Positions 1-8,818 of a DNA stretch of 64,000 bases are shown here, one piece after another. Each line of letters begins with the position of its first letter. Position 1 is the first letter of the stretch. The DNA is from Lactuca virosa (Eukaryota > Streptophyta > Magnoliopsida > Asterales > Asteraceae), in the NCBI GenBank assembly GCA_928212115.1, contig CAKMRJ010005634.1, positions 124,706,105 to 124,770,104 on the forward strand, written 5' to 3'. The translations under genes were made by a program, and so were the position numbers. The notes under the pieces were generated by a model. The model did no database searches and was not told the origin of the DNA. It saw only the letters and a program-made list of their open reading frames with translations.

Positions 1-121
1 GAATTTTCACTCATTTTATTTTCTTTTTAAAAACTTATAATCATAAACCTTTTTCAACAAATTATGCTTTTATTTATGAAATATTTTATAAGTTTCCCTG
101 TTAGGTGTGCGTTATTTCATA

Positions 122-136
122 TTATATATATATATA

Positions 137-205
<69 letters not shown>

Positions 206-236
206 ATAGACACACACACACACACACACACACACA
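122..236. repeat. (AT)n then (CA)n compound microsatellite
   Basis: An almost pure AT dinucleotide run (122-208, with a few interruptions) passes into a CA run (210-236). The reading frames through it, giving IYIYIY and THTHTH, are artefacts of the repeat. It lies immediately left of the Harbinger-like element. Confidence 0.97.
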
Positions 237-246
237 GAGGAAATTA

Positions 247-1290
247 CAACTCCCCTCGGTGTGGCTTCGGGAACGGAATCAGCATTCTCGGCGAACACGG
301 GGCCGAGGCCGAGGCATGTCGAGCTCGGCTCGGCAATTCGGCAGAGAGTTACCGATGAGAGAGAATACCCAATTTTTTTTTGTTTGTTTTGTCATTTATT
401 ATTCAAATTTCATTTTCAAAAAATATCATATTTCCCAAAAAAAAAGACCCAATTTCAAAAATATAACCGTTGTTTTTTTTCAAATTTTAAACTCTCAATC
501 TTCAACTATAAATATTTTCATCGTTATTCACTCTCACCCTATTCAAATCTCCTTAATTCTATTTTCTTAACTTTCTTATTTTTCCATCTTGTTCTACACC
601 TCCTCACTGAAAATGGCTATTGTTCGGTCTATTGATTAAGAGATCTTACTCGTCCGTTCATTGATTGATGTAGCAGAAGATCCAAACTACAATGACAGCC
701 CTTCGACCACTTTTTGGAGGAGAGTTGCCAGCATAGAAAACCACCAAACCCTTCAACCTCGAAGAAAATATATAGTCTATGCCAAATGGGGAAATGCACA
801 TGCACTTGCAACTCGGTTTACCATTGTGTTTCATGGGGTGATGCATGAAGCTGGAAATGGCGAAAACGAAAATACTTTGCTAAAGAATGCTCTTGAGAAT
901 CGCAAAGATTTCAGGCTTGTTGAGTTTTGGAAAATTATGAGGCAGTGTTCCAAATGGCGTCAAATTTGAAGTCTTTGTCTTCTAATTTCTAGTGGGTTGT
1001 GTGTTTGAATATTTAGCGTGATGTTTTTGAATTTCTGGTGGTCTTGTAATGTTTTTAATTTCTATGTTTTTTTTTTAATTTTTTTTTTGAATTTCAATGT
1101 TTTTTAATGGAATTTAAGTTTTAAAAAAATATGTTTAAATAATTATTTTTTAAATTAATTAAAAATATATTTTTAGCATGGCAAGTATGGCAACCCATGT
1201 CATGCAAACGACAAGTTTTGGCTAAAGTGTGGCAAAAATCACGTGGCGCTTACGTGGACGGTGGCTAGTGTGGCACCACACCCAGTTGCC
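247..1290 (+). mobile_element. Degenerate non-autonomous PIF/Harbinger-like element
   Basis: The interval holds a Myb/SANT-like ORF of the kind carried as ORF1 by PIF/Harbinger transposons, preceded by a leader rich in short pyrimidine runs and followed by an AT-rich tail. Imperfect inverted termini can be aligned: CTCGGTGTGG near 255 against the complement of CCACACCCAG ending near 1285. The trinucleotide TTA occurs at both proposed borders (244-246 and 1291-1293), which fits the 3-bp TTA/TAA duplication of this superfamily. No DDE transposase is present. The borders are inferred from weak repeats and could be off by tens of bases. Confidence 0.45.
661..969 (+). pseudogene. Harbinger ORF1-type Myb/SANT-like (trihelix-like) protein remnant
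   Basis: The 102-residue frame has the spacing of the Myb/SANT-like proteins of PIF/Harbinger elements: a FWRRVAS block where the family has FW-x-RV, then KWGNAHALATRF where it has a W-x-x-I-N-x-x-V-x-K/R-F helix, then FRLVEFWKIMRQCSKW where it has a conserved F-x-L-x-x-x-W-x-x-L/M-x-x-x-x-K-W helix. In autonomous elements this protein binds subterminal DNA and helps the transposase reach the nucleus. Here the N-terminal part is missing or out of frame, several conserved residues are changed and no transposase is adjacent. I read it as a decayed, non-functional copy. A host trihelix gene fragment is less likely because of the bordering inverted repeats. Confidence 0.55.
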
Positions 1291-1293
1291 TTA

Positions 1294-2485
1294 TGAATAG
1301 TGTTATATCCCTATTGGTCCAATTTATTTCTTTGTTTTTCAATTAATTCTTATATCAATTGCTACATGTGATTGCCTCGAGAGCTTCAAATATGCATCAC
1401 ATCGACTTGCTATAGTGACCGCCTCTGTCAGATAATCTGCTTCTTCCACGATGGGATAACAGATGTCTTCTTCTGATTTCTCTCTTATCTTCTATCATTA
1501 TTGTTTTTGGCTTTTTCCACCCATAAGATTCATAGATTACTCTCCCTTTCTCGCTCATTCTCTCTGATTTATATTCCACTTTTAAAGGTCTACACATTCC
1601 ATTTGCTCAATTTTGGTACCCAAAATTCAAAGTTGGTGCTTCGCTTCTTCAGATTGCAGCCTTCTCTGTTATCTTCATTCGATGAGTTTTAGATTTCTAC
1701 ACATCCTTGATTTCCCATCGTCGGCTCTAACATTTCTCCACCAACGACGCCTTAGATCAAAGACTTCAGGTATGTCGATTTATGCTATTTCTTATGCATG
1801 TTTATTTACAATATTATTTTTTTCCCTATTTTATTTCTTTTACGTTGATGATGATGTTTGAATCGATTAGGGTTGCTTCCTTGATTTTTCTCATTTTCCC
1901 TCTCTATTCGATTAGGTTGCTCCGCTTTTCATTCAAATCCTTGCATATGAAGAATGGTGTCAAGTGAGATGCTACTGTAGGTTCCTAAGTCTATGATTCC
2001 TTCTCTCTTCGGTTTTATTTTGGATTAAGATTTGAGGCTACCTTCCCAAACCCGATGCGTACAAACTCCATGCCTCTAGGTAATTAGATGTTTTTTTTAG
2101 AATATCAGTTTTTATAAGCACACATCTCTACAGAGTTTAGACCTTTTTTCATTTTCTGCAAATGATTGATCCTTATTCTTTCTGTATTACCCTTCGGCTT
2201 AGGCTCTATTTTAGAGTTGCTCTGTTTGTGTTTCTGATTTGGGGGTATAACGAACCATTCACAAAGGCTCTGCTCTTTCTACTTTGATTTTTATCTGTAG
2301 GCATCACAGCTTCCTGCTGCTTTTTCTTGATATGGCTGTAGTTTTTTCTCACTAAAAAGATAATTCATACGTCAGGTCTTCTGTCTTCACTAAAAAATAG
2401 TAATAAGTTGTAACATAACTGATATATGAATTTGTGAATCCACATCAACAAGCTCGTGTCTTGAAGTAATTTAACTCTATTTACA
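1294..2485. other. Unassigned AT-rich DNA with a leader-like patch
   Basis: I recognise no coding sequence. On the plus strand 1450-1775 is pyrimidine-rich and ends in a plausible splice donor (CAGGTATG near 1768), so it could be an untranslated first exon or the leader of an unrecognised element. Open frames in the stretch are short and show no family signature. Confidence 0.3.
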
Positions 2486-3163
2486 TGGTGGTGTTGAGAG
2501 AAGAACTTTGGGAAACACTTGAACAAACGTTAGTACAAGTTGATAATTGCGAAATAAGTTAATCTCAAAGGATCATGTAAGCTCAACAATAATAAGTTAG
2601 ATGTGTTAGATTGTTAGTTGCGGAAATGTAAAGTGCTGAAATGTAAAGGAAATGTAAATGACAAGTTATATCAAGTAAACACTAAAATGATACGAAACAC
2701 GGTTTGCATTCAAACATGATTTAGTAAGTGAGATCAGTTTAAAGTGAAGAGGATCTTCGATGATGATCAGTAAGTAAGATAGAGGTATTAGAAGTGATAA
2801 GAGATAAGAAGTAGACATGGAAATAAGAAGTGAATTCCGTAGTGAGATTAGAAGTTGTAGAAGTAGAAGTAGTTGATACAAAACATGAGCACTCTATTTA
2901 TAGAGCCTCGAAGACTTACATTCAAAATAAACAATTAATAAACCACTGACTAAAAAATACCATACAATGTCTATTGAATAAACAGACGCTATCACACTAA
3001 GTCAGTACAAAAGATAAATCTTCATTGCAGTTCACTTCTAGATTGCAGTAGCAGGGGAGTGATTGCGGTAGAGACAAGAGTTGCGGTAGTGAAGGAACAG
3101 ATTGCAGTAGACAGAAGTGATTGCGGATGACTAAGTTTAAGAGGGTCACTTTTTGCTTTAAAA
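2486..3163 (-). mobile_element. 3' LTR of SIRE-like Copia element C2
   Basis: Read on the minus strand, the sequence right of the CACTA insertion (8780-8800) ends in a polypurine tract, CTTAGGGGGAAAATG. The sequence left of the CACTA (from 3163 downward) continues as an LTR with a TATA box and a pyrimidine-rich leader, so the LTR begins TGTTTTAAAGC. The distal border near 2486 is uncertain because the partner 5' LTR is not in the window. Element C2 supplies the accessory ORF at 8819-12,864 and probably the pol and gag at 24,092-28,924. Confidence 0.55.
2895..2902 (-). promoter_or_regulatory. TATA box of the C2 LTR
   Basis: TATAAATA on the minus strand lies within CTCTATAAATAGAGTGC, about 260 bases inside the LTR start. 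A pyrimidine-rich leader follows. This is the expected RNA polymerase II promoter of the element; transcription would run toward lower coordinates. Confidence 0.6.
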
Positions 3164-3193
3164 CACTACTAGAAAAATACCCTTTAATGACGC
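3164..3193 (+). repeat. CACTA left terminal inverted repeat
   Basis: The repeat begins CACTACTAGAAAAATACCC and matches the complement of 8750-8779 with three mismatches in 30 bases. The CACTA terminus itself is intact. Confidence 0.9.
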
Positions 3194-4054
3194 GCAAACC
3201 ATGACACGCGCTGTTTTACGACACGCAAAAGTGTGTGCCCTAAAAATAATGTCAGTTCTTCCAAAATGTGAAGGATTTAGGACGCGCATTTTTTGCGTGC
3301 CCTAAAATTAGTGTCAAAAAAAAGGGCGGAGGGCACCTATCTTAAAAAGCGTATTGTGAAATCATGTCGCTTTATATTTTTTTAATGAAACGTGCATCTT
3401 CATCTAGCAGCTTCATCTTTAGTAGCGGCGGGGAAAGGAATTGCAAAAGTTGAAAACCCCGCCATTGTAGGGACCATTATCTAGGGCTTTTTCAAGGAGG
3501 GCTTTTTCAACAACAGTCGTAGACTTACTCCGCCGACCGTTGTTCTCCACATCTCCAACTTCTTGCCTTCCCATGGTCCGTCAATAAGATCTAACTCGCC
3601 AAAGGTATGTTTTGGGACCTAGAGACGTGTGCTCTGCGCTGTGGCCCGGTTGCCCACCGCTCGATCCTGTACTACCTGAAAAGATCTTCATATTCTCGAA
3701 ATCAAACACAAATTGTTGTTTCGGGCAACAAATCTAAGAACCGATCATGGGGCACGGTATATTCGGATTTAATTTTAGAAAAAAACCCCTAATATACGAT
3801 CACCATATAATCAAGGATTGCAATCAAAACACAAAAGCTTGTGTGCATGAATGCGATAATTGATCCTACTAATCTAACTCTTTATGTGTTTGCTCACATC
3901 TGATACAAGTGGGAGACCTAGCAAGAAGCACAGGTCATCAGCCAAGGTTGAAGAAGTGTTTACACTTTACACTACAGAGAAGATATCTAATTGAGTATGG
4001 TTTAGGAAAAGAAACAGAGTTAAGAGTTAAGAGGGACTAGAGAGAAAGAGAAAA

Positions 4055-4205
4055 ATGGCGGTAGATGATGATAAGGTAAAGAGAACTCGAGATCTGCTAT
4101 CGAGCTTCTCAGACTTCTGCTCCCACCAACACCACATCAAGATTCGCCACTCTCGACACTATCAACACCACCTCCTTCGATGTTGATCAGTACATGAACC
4201 TTCTT
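4055..4205 (+). pseudogene. VPS51: Captured VPS51 first-exon fragment
   Basis: From the ATG at 4055 the frame reads MAVDDDKVKRTRDLLSSF. After a one-step frameshift near 4108 it reads SRFATLDTINTTSFDVDQY followed by MNLLV, stopping at a GT donor (4206). This is the N-terminal signature I know from plant VPS51 (UNHINGED), a subunit of the GARP/EARP tethering complexes that act in endosome-to-Golgi traffic. A plausible leader rich in AGAGA precedes the ATG, so the 5' untranslated region may have been captured too. The frameshift and the absence of the following exon make it non-functional as VPS51. It lies inside the CACTA element upstream of three other captured fragments in the same orientation. 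Confidence 0.8.
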
Positions 4206-4994
4206 GTACGCCCTCTCATCTCATCTTGAAATTGTATCCCTTAGATATTTTCTCTCTTCTTTTATCTCTTAATAAAATCTGGGTTATATTTACAATTTAA
4301 TTGAGCCCATTTCATGTCAGAGGTAAACTGTTTCTCTCTACGGGTATCAAGTGTATATACATATCACTATGCTATTCAAGACTTACAATGAAGGTTCCAC
4401 ATTACCCTTATTCCAGATTTAGAAATCTAGATTTCTCCATTTAGTCTTGATTAATCGGACATGTTTTTGCCAACACTTTGATGTTGTTATCCTTAGCCAC
4501 TTGGAGGAGTAAAATTGTTCAATTAGAGAGTCAAGGTTGAACCTGTGGGTTAGTTGTGTCTTTCTCCCGACCCTATCTTGAGTTACAAGAATCATGAGTC
4601 TTTAAAGGTTAAGTTAAATGACCTATTTACCCTTTGTTGAAAATTAAGTTAAATCTACCCGACATCCATCAAGTCTTGCCATTATAATTATAAATAAACC
4701 TAAGCGCACTATAAGGAAACTGTAATTGTTCTATAGCCCCACCCTTTCTTTATACTACTTAAAGCCTTTAGAATTCTCTCCTTATAAGCATTCTAAGAGT
4801 AATTTCAAGTTCCTTCCCCATTTACCTATTTCTTCTTACTTCGCTTGCTTCACTTAAATATTAATCATTTTATTTTAGTAAGCATGTTTACTTCTTTCTC
4901 CAACCATTTTCCTCATAATTTCTTAATTTACCCATTCTACCCTTGTTGTGTTCTGAAACATATTTTGTTTGTGTGGTAACATAACAATTAACAG

Positions 4995-5190
4995 GTACAC
5001 TGCATTTTCTGAGCTATTACCACTTTTGGAAGTGGGCACAACTCCATTGTTGAAGGTTGACAAGATTTGTCAACAAATCTCTACCACCATCCTTACCATT
5101 GATAGTTCCATCACATTCTCCACCCCTTTTGCTACTTTCACCTCCACTGCATCTGCAAACTTTGAAGTCAGAAGTCCCTCAAGAATCCAG
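4995..5190 (+). pseudogene. Unidentified exon-like block in the CACTA element
   Basis: An open frame runs between a good acceptor (ACAG before 4995) and a good donor (CCAG then GTACC at 5191). It begins YTAFSELLPLLEVGTTPLLK and continues with a Ser/Thr-rich stretch ending FEVRSPSRIQ. Splice borders, strand and codon-like composition match the captured exons around it. I do not recognise the protein. It may be another exon of a neighbouring captured gene or a fifth donor gene. Confidence 0.5.
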
Positions 5191-5280
5191 GTACCTTTTT
5201 ATTTTTATTTTTTTTTACAATACAAATGTACAGACTTCTATTCGTTTGTTTATTATAGCTTAGTGCCCTACTTTGACTAG

Positions 5281-5561
5281 AAAGTGAAGCTTCTTTGCCT
5301 GAGGTTATGGAAATGAGTCAAGAGACTGCTGAAGAAGGAGAGGAAATAAGGAGCATATTAAAAGTCATTGCAGCCACTGGAAAGTTCTGGTATGCTACAA
5401 ATTTTTTTATCAACCTAATCCTTATATCTCAATTTTCAAATTCAACAACATTTGTATCTTAATGAATTATGATTAGTATTATTAGTTTTACATATGTGAT
5501 GTGACACTGCAGTCATGATTGGGAGAAACTGAGAAGCATGTTGTCTCTTCATTTAAAGCAG
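5281..5561 (+). pseudogene. PP4R2: Captured PP4 regulatory subunit 2 (PPP4R2-type) exons
   Basis: Two exon-like pieces flank an intron. The first, 5281-5389, includes EEIRSILKVIAATGKFW. The second, 5513-5561, encodes HDWEKLRSMLSLHLKQ and ends at a GT donor. Together they match the start of the PPP4R2 domain, a regulatory subunit of protein phosphatase 4, whose family signature is a tryptophan-centred K-F-W-x-D-W-E-x-L block. The intron phase falls inside the conserved Trp codon, and the acceptor base is changed so that a spliced product would lose that Trp. The remaining exons of the gene are absent. Sequence after 5561 changes to a TRA1/TRRAP fragment, so the capture junction lies in the intron between 5562 and 5600. 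Confidence 0.8.
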
Positions 5562-5600
5562 GTATGGGGAGGTCCTTTGGTGGTTATGTTTCTGTTTTAG

Positions 5601-7174
5601 TTGTATAACCACCTTGTCCAGACTAATATACCTCAGTTGTTGCCTTTGATGGTTGCTGCTATCTCAGTCCCAGGTCCGGACAAGGTTCCACCTCATTTGA
5701 AGACCCACTTCACTGAGCTAAAAGGGGCTCAAGTTAAGGTAATTTTTATCAAGATCATTCTTTTATCATCCTTTTAAGTTTTAAATCATATTTGAAGATT
5801 ATACATTTATACCCTATCTTCTTCTTGCAGACTGTCTCTTTCCTGACTTACCTTTTCAAGAGCTTTGCTGATTATATCAGGCCACATGAAGAAAGCATTT
5901 GTAAAAGCATTCTGAACCTGCTTGTTACTTGTTCAGACTCTGTTTCCATTAGAAAGGTGATGGATACTATGATACTAGATTTGTATATCCTTAGTGACCT
6001 ATTCTGCTCATGTTTGTAAGGTGGTTTATATATTTTACTTATTATGTGCAGGAATTGTTGATAGCATTAAAACATGTTCTTGGAACGGATTTTAAACGGG
6101 GTTTATTTCCTCTGATTGATACACTCTTGGAAGAGAGGTAACATTGATATTATGTACATGGTTATCTTGCTAACTTCGATATAATGTCAAAAAAATTATT
6201 TAAGAATTTGTGAACTATGTTAGGGTTCTTGTGGGAATTGGCCGGGCTTGTTTTGAGACACTAAGGCCATTAGCTTATAGTCTCTTGGAAGAAATTGTTC
6301 ATCATGTTTGTGGAGATCTTTCATTGTCACAGGTTTGGAAAGCTTTATTTGAATTTCATCCAATACTAAGATATCGATTATTAGATATTCTATCTAGTGT
6401 CCTCTTTCAAATATCATAGATTACTTTTACTTCTATCAGCAAACTCAGACTTAAAATTTCTCCTAACCTTCTTTTTGATATGTTTTCTTTTATTACATTG
6501 CTTACTGCTGTGTTCTATCATGTTGATGCCAGCTGTCACGGATTATCTACCTATTCTCGAGTAATATGCATGTCGCTTCATTATCTCTCAAAATCCACAC
6601 CACATGCGCACGCTTATTGTTGAATCTGGTATAACTTTGATCTCTCTGTTTAAAGTGTCAAGAAAATTTCATCCCCTTATTCTCTGTGTGTGGCTTCTTT
6701 ACTTCTTTCTGGAGATGCAAGTACCGACATTGGCAATTTGAATATTGAACTCTTCCTTTCAGAATAATGATAACCAATTTTTATTTCATGTGTAGGGGAG
6801 GATATTGGATGCTTTTGTTGGGAAATTTAGCACCTATAAGCATAGTATTCCTTAGGTATACGACTACTTAACCAAAAATAAATGAAAAAAAAAATGAAAA
6901 AAAAAAAGATAACACTCATGTGAGAGATCTATATTAGTTGATTGTTCTCTATTATATAACTCTTTCATCTTTCCACTAATTGCTTCGGATTTTTATAACA
7001 GCTCCTGGAAGATGGATACGAAGGAAAGGATCGGTCCACTTTAAAGTCAAAACTTGAGCTGCCAGTGCAGGTTGTTATCTCAGTTAACTTAACCTTACAA
7101 ATCTCACTACTGATTTTATACTTTTAGGCGTATTTCATTATATAAATATGGGGCATATCGACATATATATATAT

Positions 7175-7241
<67 letters not shown>

Positions 7242-7517
7242 CAGTGACACTTAAAACATACAAACTATTTGGCAGGCTGTTTTAAACATTCAGGTTCCTC
7301 TAGAACATTCCAAAGAAGTCAGTGACTGTAAACATCTTATCAAGACCTTGGTTATGGGTAATTTTTTCCCATAATGTCTTTTAATAATTTTTTCTAATGA
7401 TGTCATACCAGTAAAATTCTTAATTTCTTATTTTGTTTTATTACCAGGAATAAAAGCAATAATATGGAGCATCACACATGCACATCTACCCCGATCACAG
7501 GTTTCACCTTCCACTTT
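5601..7517 (+). pseudogene. TRA1: Captured TRA1/TRRAP genomic fragment, nine exons with introns
   Basis: Nine exon-like blocks occur in collinear order with consensus borders: 5601-5738 (ISVPGPDKVPPHLK), 5831-5956 (SFADYIRPHEESICKS), 6052-6137 (GTDFKRGLFPLIDTLLEER), 6224-6332 (GRACFETLRPLAYSLLEEI), 6533-6628 (LSRIIYLFSSNMHVASL), 6796-6855 (GRILDAFVGKFSTYKHSIP), 7002-7070 (GKDRSTLKSKLELPVQ), 7276-7357 (LEHSKEVSDCKHLIKTLV) and 7448 to about 7517 (IKAIIWSITHAHLPRSQ). This is the HEAT-repeat region of TRA1/TRRAP, the giant scaffold of SAGA and NuA4 histone acetyltransferase complexes. The retained introns show capture at DNA level, not through cDNA. The sixth block ends in TAG (6853-6855) where a Gln codon is expected. 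One intron carries an (AT)n run. The FAT and kinase-like parts are absent. Confidence 0.88.
7162..7237. repeat. (AT)n microsatellite in a captured TRA1 intron
   Basis: A near-pure AT dinucleotide run lies within the intron between the seventh and eighth TRA1-like exon blocks. Confidence 0.95.
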
Positions 7518-7532
7518 GGTTTTTCTTTTCAG

Positions 7533-7850
7533 GTGCTAGCTAAATCGAATTACAAACTAGTTCTCTACTTTGCTACTGATAGGCTAATAGCCAAAGACTC
7601 TTTGCTGGAAATATTTATTAATGGAACAAACACTTTTCGTGATTCAAGATTCAAATTGATTCCAAGCATTGTGGATGTATTCATTTTTATCTTTTTTGAT
7701 TTTTGGCTAGGGTTTTTTAAATATATGATGTTGAATAATAATTTTGTTTAACAGGGGTATTGGATGGTCAAACGTGTAGTTGGATCAAGAGCATGCCTAT
7801 TAGGGAAAGTTGTAACATGCAACTATCTAAGACAAGATAATTTTTTGGAG
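7533..7850 (+). pseudogene. Captured EDR2-like (DUF1336) exons
   Basis: Two exon-like blocks with consensus borders are present. The first, 7533-7676, reads NYKLVLYFATDRLIAKDSLL and then FRDSRFKLIPSIVD. The second, 7755-7850, reads GYWMVKRVVGSRACLLGK and then CNYLRQDNFLE, ending at a GT donor. This pair matches adjacent exons of the C-terminal DUF1336 domain of ENHANCED DISEASE RESISTANCE 2-like proteins, lipid-binding START/PH-type regulators of plant cell death. The next conserved segment (the D-V-D-I-G-S-S block) was not found. The upstream acceptor tract (TTTTTCTTTTCAG) abuts the last TRA1 exon with almost no spacer, so the junction falls at about 7517-7520. Confidence 0.82.
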
Positions 7851-8473
7851 GTAAATGTCTAAATTACCCTTCACTAATTATGAAAAGGGTAAATCTTGTG
7901 GATGAGAATTAGTTAAAAAACGTCTTACTAACTATGAATTTGGAAAGTCTTGTTGATGTGCATAGTGTCAAGCAAAGTAGTCGGGATGTTGTTACCCACT
8001 TGGCCTTGCTAATGTTCTCATTTGTTTGTTTACATGTTTGTATGTATGGTGGCCTTGCTAACACTGTTACCCATTCAATATTTTATTATTCTCCTTTAAC
8101 CTTTTTTTCTTTGTTGTAAAAGAACTAACTTTAAAAAGGAAAGAAATTAATTATTGAAGTTTTTTATTGATTAGGTGTCTTGATTGAACTGCAGGGGTAG
8201 TGGGGCAGACAATTAGGAGGAATTGATGGCAAATCAAGCATTTAAAGGGATCCAATCGGTTGTACATATCTTGTTTTTTTATAATAAATATTATGCAATA
8301 TTAGCAATGTATTACATTTACTTACTATTGGAATGATTATTTGTATGACATATTAGTGCAATGAATTATCTTATTAATTGTATTTTATTTTGTATTATGA
8401 TAATTTCAATCTGCTGTTTAATTTGAAAATTAGTAATTCTATCAAAAATATTTTTTTTATAACATATAAAATT
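7851..8473. other. CACTA interior without recognisable gene
   Basis: AT-rich sequence. One acceptor-like CAG at 8193-8195 precedes a short block of higher complexity (about 8196-8260) that I cannot assign. Open frames here are short and unsupported. Confidence 0.3.
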
Positions 8474-8749
8474 ATGACACGCAATGGCGTGTCGTCTTCC
8501 TTTATGACAGGGGCTTCCTTTATACGCATTGCGTGTCATAAACATGTGCGTCGTAAGGTTACGATACGCAAATGCGTGTCGTTTTTCTTTATGACATGAC
8601 CTTCCTTGATACGCATTGTGTGTCATAACTGTGCGTCGTAAATGCGTGTCGTAAATAGACGACGCGCAAAAGCGTGTCGTCTCTCATAATGACAGGGCCT
8701 TCCTTGACACGCATTTGCGCGTCGTCTGAGCGTTTACGACACGCATTGT
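8474..8749 (+). repeat. CACTA subterminal repeat array (right end)
   Basis: At least ten direct and inverted copies of motifs related to TGCGTGTCGT / ACGACACGCA occur here, separated by TTTATGACA-type spacers. In CACTA elements such arrays are the binding sites of the TNPA-type protein. A sparser version lies just inside the left end. Confidence 0.88.
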
Positions 8750-8779
8750 GCGTCGTAAAAGGCTATTTTTCTAGTAGTG
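8750..8779 (-). repeat. CACTA right terminal inverted repeat
   Basis: The complement begins CACTACTAGAAAAATAGCC and mirrors 3164-3193. The terminal AGTAGTG is intact. Confidence 0.9.
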
Positions 8780-8818
8780 ACATTTTCCCCCTAAGTGACC
8801 TCTTCAACTTTTCCTTCA

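Larger units (their letters stand above)
3164..8779 (+). mobile_element. Non-autonomous CACTA (En/Spm) transposon carrying captured gene fragments
   Basis: The element starts CACTACTAGAAAAATA and ends with the complement, TATTTTTCTAGTAGTG. The two 30-bp ends match at about 27 positions. Both ends have subterminal arrays of ACGACACGC-type motifs, dense at 8474-8749 and sparser at 3185-3310. Flanking trinucleotides are AAA (left) and ACA (right), an imperfect 3-bp duplication. The 5.6-kb interior has no recognisable TNPA or TNPD transposase. On the plus strand it holds exon-like pieces of VPS51, PP4R2, TRA1/TRRAP and an EDR2-like gene with their introns, plus an unidentified exon-like block. 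It would depend on transposase supplied elsewhere. It inserted within 3 bases of the polypurine tract/3' LTR junction of Copia C2. Confidence 0.9.

Noticed and set aside
64..635. Open frames of 168 and 124 codons over the left microsatellite
   Set aside because: They are created by AT/CA repeats and a homopolymer-rich leader and have no protein family signature.
1397..1990. Possible host gene first exon on the plus strand
   Set aside because: The leader-like composition and one donor-like site are not enough; no downstream coding exon could be identified.
3607..3792. 61-codon frame near the CACTA left end as a captured exon
   Set aside because: No splice borders and no recognisable protein; it could be chance.
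8474..8749. CRISPR-like regularly spaced repeats
   Set aside because: The repeats are CACTA subterminal motifs in both orientations with variable spacing, in a plant nuclear context.
3164..8779. Intact TNPA/TNPD transposase in the CACTA element
   Set aside because: No DDE/D transposase motif or long ORF is present; the interior is filled by captured gene fragments.
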